This document shows positions 13,101-25,100 of a stretch of DNA of 64,000 nucleotides, in pieces. The position numbers and the translations under genes were made by a program. Under the pieces are notes generated by a model. The model saw nothing but the letters and a program-made list of their open reading frames with translations. It did not search any database and was not told the origin of the DNA. Source of the stretch: Anoplolepis gracilipes (lineage: Eukaryota; Arthropoda; Insecta; Hymenoptera; Formicidae). The DNA lies in NCBI RefSeq assembly GCF_047496725.1, contig NC_132971.1, positions 13,202,501 to 13,266,500 on the forward strand, given 5' to 3'. Every line of letters starts with the position of its first letter. The stretch's first letter is position 1.

Positions 13101-16100
13101 TCGGTGTTCCGTGAGAGTTTTTCCTTTTTGCGAAAGACTAAACTTTCTCTCGGCGGCAATGTCGACGTCTGCGCAGACAGTTTCAGGGCACAATAAAGGT
13201 TCGATGATCCAACGCGGACAGTTGTTACTTAATTAATCAGTTTCACGGCGATGTGAAACGAATGATCAGCGAGATATAAAAGCCGGTCGGCTCCGGTCCA
13301 ACGATCGATTGTGCTGGACATTAATTAATCACGTTGCACCCACTTCAATTATCTGTTTCATATAGGATGCTCGAGCGCGCGGGTCGTTATTCAAAAACGT
13401 ACTTATCCCCCATTTTCCTTGCTTTTTTCTTTTTTCTTCTTAATTCTTTCGCGGCCCAATGACCGCCCATTGCCGCTACCCACACACTGTCATAATTGTC
13501 ACCGATTATTGCCACGATGGGCGAAAAGCCATATTATTTGGGTCATCTTGACGGAACTGGAACGAAATTATTGGCGATTTATTATTGAACGATCCGTGTT
13601 TCGATCCTGTACGACGAGCGAACGGTATATGGAGCATCGAGTAATTACACGACAGAGTTGTTCGACGAAGAGTGATCAATTGAAGCCGCCGTAAGTTTAA
13701 TGGCGATGGAAATTATTCTCATTTAACTATTTCAAAAAGACGCGATATCGTTGCAATGTATCTTAAGATAATAATCGGGACTAATTTATCTTACGTTACG
13801 CGTTATGGAATTAAGATTGGGGGCCAGTTCGCAGCTATTTCAAATTTGTCGATTTTTTCTAGCGAGTGTATTACGCGCAAATATTTGTGACAATAGATAA
13901 TAATACGCGCACTGCAGTCATTGATAAGAAAAGTCAAGGTTGCCGTAGGTTGACTTTGAGTGCGATAAGCGTCGAAAAATAGCCCGTTGAACCGCGACTA
14001 AAGTACGAAACGTTGTTAGCTTTGATGGTATATAATGGGACAGGATAATGTCGAGGAATCATCAAGGTAGACTCGTAACAGCGTATACGGCCGTTCTCGT
14101 AACCCAATTACATGACACACCATCAGCGGAAAAGGCAAAGAAGTCATGCCAAGAATAAGAACGAAGCATTATGTCGCCACCTATAAACGGCGACGATCGC
14201 AACTCGTGAAATCACAGCCGATTCTGAGGCTTAAAAAGAAATTCCACCGTTTAGAAACCGCTATTTTTAGCGCTTCCTGAATCAAGGTATAATCGCGCGC
14301 GATTGAACATTTGACGTTGAGTTTAACGTACTCTAAGGAATTTGGTGACGATCGATCGATCGATCATAAAAGTGGCAAGAATCGTATGATTGAAATACAA
14401 CTCAATGTAAAAGAAAATAGAATCTTATTTACAGTATATCATTTGATTAATTACTTTAACTTACGGGATATAGAGGGATAAAAAAATAATTAAAATAAAA
14501 AATAATCTTAAATAAATAATTAAAAACTAAAAAGTAATTGTATAAATAAACAAACATAAACGCTCAATTAAACTTGTACAATAAAATTTGAGAAAATAAT
14601 ACAGATAATAAAAACGCGTATTTAGAAAAGTATTTTATTTTGATTATTATTATTTGTTAATATAATTTATTTTTATAAATTATTATAATAAATTTTTTTT
14701 TAGTCAAATCATACAAATTTGATTTATGAATTTGGGAACATGTTATATCTTATAAATATTATTTTCTTATGCTGGATCAATAATGCCATAATGATTAAAC
14801 ACTATTGTTGATGCAAATCGGCTTTTTAAATATATGTACATACATCTCAACATATATGTATAATAATTGCATTAATATTTGTGCATGAGAACTGTTCGCC
14901 AAACGGTTATATGTGTATAGCAATATTACATCCGGTTAAAGTGCTTTTTGATACCATCGGGATCGTGTCACGAATCGCGATCGGCAAATCAGTTTTAAAA
15001 TCTGATTGCAAAAGCGCAAATCGGCACAAGGCGGTTATGGTTGTTAGTTCGCCATATTCTCCTAACCAGAATGCAACTTTCCATCATAATTGGTAGTCAC
15101 GCGATGATCAAGGCGACGATGTTGTCCAATATCTGATATATCGCATAGTCGGAACATTTTTTTCACAATAATTTTAGGTGTTTTCAAAAACAAAATAGTC
15201 GTAATTACTTAATTTGCAATTTATTCTTCAATATAATTTCTTCAAGATAATTAGTCAAGATGATATTGTTTAGCATCAGATAATTAAGTATTTTGATAAA
15301 TATATGAGATAAATCTCAAATTAATTCTTTGGAAATAGAAATTAATAAACAAGTTTGATTAGAAAATTAATATCAAAATATTAATCTCTTATTGAATAAT
15401 GCGTAACAGAATTTTCATTTTCCTATAGCTTGCACAAAATATAATAATTTAAATAAATTCTTTCAAATCATAATTTTTAATAATTTTATTCTGTAACATT
15501 TGTTTTTATAAAAGAAAAAAATAATGGAACGTTTTTCAAACTTGTTTCGATTATTTACGATCGTTTGGTATCAATGAATTTAATCGAGTGTGTTTATTAG
15601 GTACTAAATAGCATTTATAGAGGCACATGGGTACTTTTTGCCAGTCCTCAATTTTTTATTGTGTTCTTTGTGATTTCGCCTATCGCGCGGAACTGCCCAC
15701 CAGTGCAAAAGTGCATAATCTCCTAATAATCGCATTTGACCCCACGCATAACACCCACTTAATGCACGATAGATTTATCGCAAGTAAAAGGAAGATGGTC
15801 CTCCTCATCTGAATGCAACATCTGTTGCACGATAGTCCCCGTCGTTTATTCGATTTGCAAATCATTGCAAGTTGGTTGGCAACATTTTCGGTTTCCACGA
15901 TGAAAATGGCATGATGTAAATTTGCTCACTAAATTGATTTTTAAATAAAACGATAAGCTATCGCAGTTTTTTTTTTGTTGATAAAAGAATGACGAAATAG
16001 TATAAGAATTATTTTCAATTGCAAATTACAGACAAAATATGTATCAGTGATTAATGCAACAACCATCCGCGTAATATTTTTGTGAAGCGATATTTTTGTG

Positions 16101-19100
16101 CAGTTTTTTTGCACGATTTGTTTTGTTGAAATTTTTAATCAAATTTGTTCTTTGCTAGTTATATCGTAATATCGTGTGAAATAGTATTTTCTCCAACAAT
16201 TTTCAAAATCTGATTATAACAATTATAAACTGGTTCGCATAACCTTCCTAGAAGGCCATTTAATTATTCCGTCTCCGTAAAAATGGCGGCTCAATGTCAC
16301 TTACCTTTTTACCTTTTTCTCATGACGCATAATACAATAGTTACGCAATACGTGCGGTTCACGTTCATGTTTAGAGGAAGAAACCATAAAATGCCGTGCC
16401 TTCTTAATGTTAATATAATGGGTCGTGACAAACTTAATAAATAAAGTCTGAGAGACTTTGAAACAATAAAATTATGCACGAAATTACGCTTTATAAATTA
16501 TGCTATCGTTGTTTTTTGCTGTGATGAAATCATATTTGTTTCTAAAAGCATTAATTGTCATTTTTATCATAATAGGACTTTATCGTGATTTTTATTTGTT
16601 ATCGCTTCATAATATATTATAAAATTTTTATCGAGTAAAATTTTCGTTTGTGTTTAACAATTGGTCTTACCATGCAAAACTATACAAATAATTATAATGA
16701 AGGTCAACAATTATGTATGCGCTGAAAAATAATGTATTGACTGGAAACAATATATAATAGTAAATTGACCGATAATGTATTTATAAAATTTTACGATCGT
16801 ACAATTAACTTCTCGCAATTTACCGCTACTCTCATTTATCATAGATTAGTAACATATAATAAATACGTTTTTTTTATATAAATTAAGTAATAAAAATTAA
16901 ATAATTTGTGAAAAGCAAACGATCGTTTCAAAAATGTAGATATTATTTATTCGAAATATCTAAAAAGAGAAAAGAGATGCACTTTTTTATTTTGGAGCAG
17001 TTTTGAAAGAAATAAACAAATTAATCTTTTTTTTTATTTGTTTATCAAATTTATAAAATTTACTAATAAGCCAAAGTATAAATAATAAATACACAAGCGC
17101 ATCGCGTATGTTGACAAAATTAATAAAAATATTTGATAATGTTTTTAACAAAAATTCCATAATATTTTAACAAAACAAGTTTGTTTTAAAGAGCTAAACA
17201 TTAGAAAGTAACTACGAGAATAACCGGCGCTCTAAAATGCTGGCGCCAAGAGTCTGCAGCCCATTTAGCCCAAGGCAATGGCAGTGTCCGGAAGAACCCG
17301 TGTTTGAAACATCATCCGCATATACAACGTTTCTCACGCACATCACACGCGCGGCTCAGTGCCAAACGGTAGAGAAAGGGAGATGAAACACGAGGTGACG
17401 TCCGGCGAAGGTCGCCATAAGTACATATAATATATCTCGAAACGTCTCGTCTCCTGACGTGAGGTGGGTTTCGCTCCACTTGGAACCATCGATTAACCCA
17501 CATATCCCTCAAAGTGCATTGCACTCTTATTATCTTTTTTTTTTCTATTGCACCTACGCAATCAGCTGTGCGTAACGCGCTTTCTCTGTCTCTATTGCAC
17601 TCAAGTGAATCACAGATCGGGCATGAACCGCGTGCGGGTTCATGCCCGCACGCATATGCGTATTCATGTGCGTGAAGAACCCGTGTTGTTGTATATATTG
17701 CGTATTAAGCCACAATATAATTCAGCATAGTTTCAGGAGATTCCATTCGTCAAACACCTTTTCGCAGATTTGTTAGCGTGAATCAGCAATTGCATTTGGT
17801 GATGGTTACAGCTTGTAGTAATCTCTTACGCTCATTCTTAAAGTCTAAACATACGCGAGACGAATGAGTGATTTTGTGGAATTTCGTCATGCACCTTTAT
17901 GAAATAATAAATTAAGAATGTACCTTTAAATTTAATAACATGTAAGTTAGAAACATGTCATTAGATAATTGTTACGAAATCACGGGAACATATTATTGTG
18001 AAGTAACTGAAATTGTGGAATTGCGGAAATCAAAAGTTCCGCACATGTATTTTCAAATAAATTACTTTTTTTCGTTAACGTAATTATTTTGCAATCTTTA
18101 AATATTTATTAGGCATAACCGCAGAAGTGATTCGATTTTAGATTTTGACTAGGCGTTTCGTTGACCGCGGAATAAATAAATTATAGCTTTACCGTCTCAC
18201 AAGATTTTTTTCGCTGACGTTATGGTATAACCGGAGGTTCTATTTTGTTACTAGTTTGGGAATCTTGAACTAAGGTCGGGCGGCCTGGGCCACGTTATGT
18301 ACGTGCTCTTCATGAAAAACAAAGTGGGTGACCCGCCGGGTGTACCGACATGCGTGCATATATGCTCGTTCAAACGTATACTACCTGTATCGCGTAGAAA
18401 TGAGTGGAAAATATAACTGTACTTGAGTTCCTCTCTTTACGCGACGTTATTATTCATGAATTGTCATAAGCCGGATTCTCGGGCCGATCCCTTGGCCGAT
18501 ATAATTCTCGTATTATGGCTCATGAATTTACATAATTTTTTTTCAAATCGTTATGTTCTTTCTGTTTCCAATTTCTTTTACATGATTACTTGATTATTAG
18601 TATAAAGAAATTAACGGTAGAAATACGTTATGAAAAGATACATTAATGTTAATATGATAAAGTTTGTTTTTGAATATATAAAATTTCAAACTTTTATGCA
18701 ATTTATTATATGCAACAAATACTGTTTGAAAATTCTATTTAAATATTAAATTAAAACTTGATTTTATTTATACACAGATGGTTGATTCGTCCCGCATTGA
18801 AATTCTTTTTACGCAGGCTTTTCTAGTGCTAAGATAATCAAGATCAACTGTCAATCACTATAATCCATGCATAGAAAGCAATGATCACCGATATGATCGA
18901 TGTCGGTAATCGAGGTCTGAGAACGCGATGTAGATTACATTTGCATTCGTGGTTGGATATTCGCGATATGAATGAGAACGCTCAGCGTTTATGGATCCGC
19001 TCAAGGGCGTTGAGTTTGCAGCCGATGACACGAGTTTATTAGCTCGGAGAAAAATAATACAGCATCTGCGTAGCATATAACGCTCACGCATGCACACAAT

Positions 19101-22100
19101 GGCGCATAGTTGCGATGAAAGCGGGGCTCGTATAATCCGGCCTGTGTGCCACCGGGAGAATTGTGACTTGAGCGCCTCGTTAGCTCGATTAAGGAATGCG
19201 GGAAGCATGTTGTTTTAGCAAAAAGAAACTATTAGTACCGTGCGACTGTAGTGTTTTTCCTTGCTGGGTGTTAATCGCCTTCTTGAAATAAAAGCGAATA
19301 CAGCGAACGTAAACACATACCTGTAAGTGTAAAAGTTTATCGTTCTCTATATAATTATGCATGCACTTTCTCTTTTTGGAACATTTATAGATATGGTATA
19401 ACTTTTATATATAAAAGCTCTTAAAAGTACGTATTCTTTGAAGCTTATTCTATCTCACCATATTTATTCTACATAAGTTGATTGTGAAACATTTACAAAA
19501 TTCTGCTTTAGAATTAATATATTTATAATAGATTATATTAAATTTATATATATTACGAATATTTGAAAAATATTTTAAAATTCCAAACAAGAATTTAGAA
19601 TTTAATATTTAAATGTATATAAAAAAATAAACAAATTGAAATCATGAAAATAATTTGAATTCGATTATTTTTCTGATTTTATTTTGTTTATAAATTTTTG
19701 TCGCAAAAACATTTATTTTTTAGATAGACTTGGCATATAAAATTCTAAATTCTTGTTTGAGATTTAAAAAATATATTTATAATAGATTATATTATATTTA
19801 TATATATTATGAATATTTTAAAAATATTTTAAAATCCCAAACAAGAATTTAGAATTTGATATTCAAATCTATATAAAAAATGAAATCAAGAAAATAATTT
19901 GAGCCCGATTATTTTTTGCAGATTTTATTTTGTTTATAAATTTTTTACAAAAAAAACATTTATTTTTTAGATAGATTTGGCATATCAAATTCTAAATTCT
20001 TGTTTGAGATTTAAAAAATATTTTTACTGTTGTGAGAGAAATATTCGATAGAAAAATTCGATAAAAGTTTATATGCATCGATGATCATACGAAACGCACG
20101 TTCATGAAATCCGTTATAATGCACGAAAACCAATATGTCGCAGGTATATGTCGCTCGTACAGTTATATGTATCGGAGTACGTGAGATGGTTTCGGTGAAC
20201 ATACCCGATTAATGCGGATACGTTTCTTTTTTACTACCGCTATCAGATATCACACGACAATCCATATAAATCCTCGACATTGAAATACCAAGCAGATTAA
20301 TGTTTCCGTTGCTTTGTATCAACATGATCGATTTAAGAGAGAGACAGCATACCTTCGAATCTCCTGTTTTTTTCGTCAGAGAAAATTAACAAACAAAGTT
20401 TTATATAGGATCAGATATCCGTGAAGAAAAATGTGCTCGACAACAGATTAACGATAATTTCAGCATTCAGCATTCATTCATTGCATGCATCACAAAGTTG
20501 CAAAGTAGTTAATTATCATTTTAAATAGATCCATGTATCCACACGTATAAAGTTGTTTATTTATCAGATGACTAAACCAGAATTTACAACGCAATACAAA
20601 GTTAAAATTAATTAATCATGTTAGATGAGACTTATTACATTTCACGGATGAGTTGTTACACGACTATACGAAAGCATAAATTTCTCTGAACATATGATCG
20701 TCTATCAACTCACAAATGAATATGCTTATTATCTCCTGATGATATTTTTCGTATAATTATATTTATGAAATTTTTTTGTAATTAATCGCTGCTTAATTTT
20801 TACATTATTAATATATAGAAGGTAGAAAATTCGTTGTATTTAATATCATTGTAATCCGTACATACATCATTCTTCTTACAATTACATATTTGAACTTATT
20901 ATATTGTTAATTCAAATTTATTATTGATCAAGATATAATCGATACAAATACATATATTTAAACTTAGTTAAGAAATTTAATTTTAGTAGGTTAATAAATT
21001 TTTAATGATTTTATTAAAACAAAATTCGTGTCGAAATATTTAGTTACTCTCATCGCGCGCGAGGCTTCCAATTATTTTAATATTTCATATTTCAACGAAG
21101 CAGATAATGAGCACGCTTATTATGGACGATTATTATTACCGTGGAATTTACGATAATTCGATCTAAGCTGGCGATTATTTCTCACGAGCTCGTTATCTAT
21201 GTAGACTAGTCGATATGTTTGCGTGTGCTATAATTAATGGTGACATATATGATCCTAGGGTAGAACATCCTGGGATCACGTGTCAAAGCGAATGGGCGGT
21301 CTGCACCAAACAATTAATAAAATCCCGTCAGCACGTGCGTAAACGGATTCGCGCACGCGGCACGTGCGCGCATTCACTGCAGCTCCTCACTTGGAGTGCA
21401 TGTATGTAGAAGTTCTTATGCGGAAGCTCCCCTTATATCGATGAGGATATTGAAAAGTTTACGCATTTTTTGCACAATGTCAAGTTACCGCGATAAATGT
21501 GTCCGCGAGTTAGTAATTTCTAAGTGCCTTTTTTAGAGATTGAAATGAAAGCGATAGTCTTTAATGTCGTAAATTAAACTATTTCGAAATTTTTTTAAAT
21601 TAAAAAAAATATGATTTTTTAAATTAAAAACTGGTGATTAAAAATTTAAATAATTGGTCAATTTTAATTCGTTTACGTTTTTATTAGAGGAGGTTATTGA
21701 CTAAATTTGCAATGTAACTTGCAACTTTATGAATATTATTACAACTATTACTAGAAGTATGTAACTTTTTGTACAGATATTTAATACCGCGAACAAAATT
21801 AATATAGGAACAAAAATTACGTAAACGTAACTATATACGACCATAAAATATCTTTTGCATCGAGTCTCTTGGAATATGATACTTGAAGCTAAATACCTTG
21901 AAAGTTAATTATGTGATTTTCATCTACATCGCGAGCAAATTTTATTATTATTATGTCGGGAAATATTTGATCACGCGAGAAAGATATCATTGCGAATAAA
22001 TTTTCCTAAAGAAAATAAATCAAGAAAGATATTCTTTGAATTCGCTAAATTGTATAACACCTTTCGATGTGTGGTTAATCAAGGAAAAAAATTAACCAAA

Positions 22101-25100
22101 AATAAAATAAATGACGGTTCTCAATAATGACTGCAAATATCTATATATCATAAAGTGAAACTTTACACCGAATGCAGACCCACGAATAGAAAATGATGTC
22201 TGCAAGATTTTTATGCGACATTTCCGCAAAAATATATTACTTTTATTAATGAGCCATGTAGGTTTACTTTCTTCGAGATAATATTGAGATCTCTTGATTA
22301 TATATGTGAAAGAGACGTCATAATTATAAAAAGACTGCGCTGTATAATTTGAATTTTATTTATAATTCTAAAACACATTTTTAATTAAAATAGAATATAG
22401 AAAATAGATGTATAATTAAACTCAATTCTTAAATATTTTTTTTATTGTAATTTATATAAGAAAAAAGAAGGACGAAGCTATAAATATATTTTGTTTTGCA
22501 TTAACATAGAATGTTAATATTCTTCTTAAGCCTTAACTGACTTTTTCTTAAGTTTAGTAAAATATTAAACAACGCAAAGCATAAGACTTGAAAATAACAC
22601 TTTAATTTTCTTTGATACCTCTTGTGTTATAGCAGTATTAATCAGAGGGGAAAGCATGTAGAATTTATGAAAAACCCATATAAAAATCGAAGTTTAAAGG
22701 GGGGAGGGGGAGAAAGGTGCACGATTAAATTAAAACAGAATATAGAAAATAGATATACAAACTCGATTCTTAAATATTTTAATGTAAAAAAAAAGAAGGA
22801 CGAAGCTGTTGTATATATTTTTTTGCATTAACATAGAATGTTAATTTCGTAAGCCTTAACGGATTTTTTCCTTAGATCAGTAAAATATTAAACAACGAAA
22901 AGCATAAGACTTGAAAATAACACTTTAATCTTCTTAGATACTTCTTGTGTGTCATAGCAATATTAATTAGAAAAGAGAGCACGTAGAATTTATGAATAAC
23001 CCATATAAAAATCGAAGTTTAAAGGAATACAATTTTTTTGGGGGGAGGAACACGATTTCTAAATATAATTTTCTTTGTCGAGAAGACAGTTTCTCGACAA
23101 GCGATACTTTCGCACGAATTCCTCCGCATTATCCGCACCTCGGGGGGTGCCTCTTTTGGACCTGACCCTTCCCGTTCTAGTATCAATTTTCGATAATTCC
23201 CAATAATTCTCCGCCGTGCGTGCGCAGTATACGGTCGTAACCGGTCCGTGATCCGAGCTGGTTTCCGAAAGGAAAAGGCATTCCAGGCCGCAAGAGTGCT
23301 GGCAATCGGTCCCCGATTGGATCCTGACGTCGGCGGCGGCGAAGCGTCAATACATACGCACATACACAACTACGCATACACATATATACTGCACGCGTGC
23401 ACATACCTTGAAAGAGACGTGAAACAGCGCAAGCGTGGCGTGGCGAGAGATCCGAAGACCGGTGAGAGTTTAGACGCGAGGTGCACGGCTCGAATGGAAT
23501 GGAACGGAATGGAATGGAATGGAAGTTGGCGTGTATGTTGTGTGTCGCGTGTATACGTACGTGCTCGCGTAACGATGGTGTTTGTATACGCGCATGTACG
23601 CGCGCTCGCGCACTGTGCACACGGCGTGTTGTATCGCGAGCCCGGCTCTATGGGATTAGGTGCCGGCGCAGTAGGCCAACGGCGCTCAACGCCTGTGCGT
23701 CTCTTTTTCCCGCTCGCGCGTGTCTTACGCTAAGTCGGGGGCGTGTGCCAACCCCCGTTTATCATTGATGGATCGAGATAAAAATTGAGAAAAAAAATAA
23801 AAAATTTCTCGACGTGCGCGAAAAATTACAACAGGGGGAGTGTGGATGGACTTTCAACCCCGAAAACCTTCGTCTCTTGGTTTATCGAGATTATAGGGAT
23901 TGATCTGATTCACTCTTGAAAATAAGAATACGACAAAAAAAAGCAATGTTATAATTAATAATATGTGAAATGTTTGATTTGACGAAGACTCTTATGTGTG
24001 AGTGATGCGACAATCAAATGAATGACGGGGTGTTAATGCAAATCTTATTTATTTGTAAAATTGTATTACGTAAGATTTATATTTCCTCCTTTCTCTTCTC
24101 GATAAATTTCATCACAATGTTTTTCATCTTTCATCTTACTTGAGTCGATTTGATATTCACGAGTGGTTTCATTCGTAAGACACGTTTTAACAGAGTGTGT
24201 CTTATAATAGTGATTTGCATTACTATACGGAACGACTGATGTTGCGACAGATGACGTCGCGAGGGATCTAACGAGGACTAATTACGGTAATACACGCGCT
24301 GTCTCCTTCGATTTCTCGTTTGCGCACGCGATACTTACTCTTGAAGATCGATCGAGTATGCTGGCAAATTGCTTTACGCAGGAGCTTTCTCGCTAAATTT
24401 AGAATTTTTAATTATATTCGACTGTCAAATATTGCTTTCCTTTATCAAGTTTGATAATCCTCAAAGGGACAAATGGAAAATCTGCAATTGCCTATGAAGA
24501 ATTAAATTATATGAATTTGTAAATTATAGTTGTTACACAAATTTTTAATTTTCAATTCTAGGAAAGTCTTTATGGTCTTTATTTTATTGTGAAAAATTTC
24601 AATGTCGTTGCATAATAGTCTGCTAATTGTAAAGAACGAGGAAAACTGTTATCTTTAATTTACGTTTGAAAGCACTCGTATTTCTTTTTTTGCGTATAAT
24701 TCGACATGCGAATTTCAATGAGAATTTAAGTCAAATGTAAAAACGGTTGTTATTCTGACAGACGTATTTACGAACCTAACGGACGAGAGATTCCGAACAT
24801 CATTATATTCCAAGACTCAAAAATGCTTCGAGATATTCGTTTTAGAAGAAGCTATCTTGAATAATTATAATGTATCTAATTCTTTCTAATTACACTGTTT
24901 CTTTATTAACAATCTTTGAGATTCTCTGATCGACATATTAACGATGAAAGGAACATGGGATGACATATTATGTACCCTAAAAAAATTAAGATGATCGCTA
25001 ATTACTTTTGGGAAAGCAACAAATTGCAATTTATATACGACCTTAGTCTCAAAACTTGAATTTTTAATTCTGTATATTATTCATGCAAAAAAAGGATAAC

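Noticed and set aside
18885..19208. 107-codon minus-strand ORF
   Set aside because: Cys/Arg/Ser-rich chance frame in a GC-richer patch; no domain.
23183..23768. Long overlapping ORFs of 95-161 codons on both strands
   Set aside because: They lie in a CpG-rich island where stops are rare, overlap one another antisense, and are low-complexity (Arg/Ala/His) with no recognisable protein.
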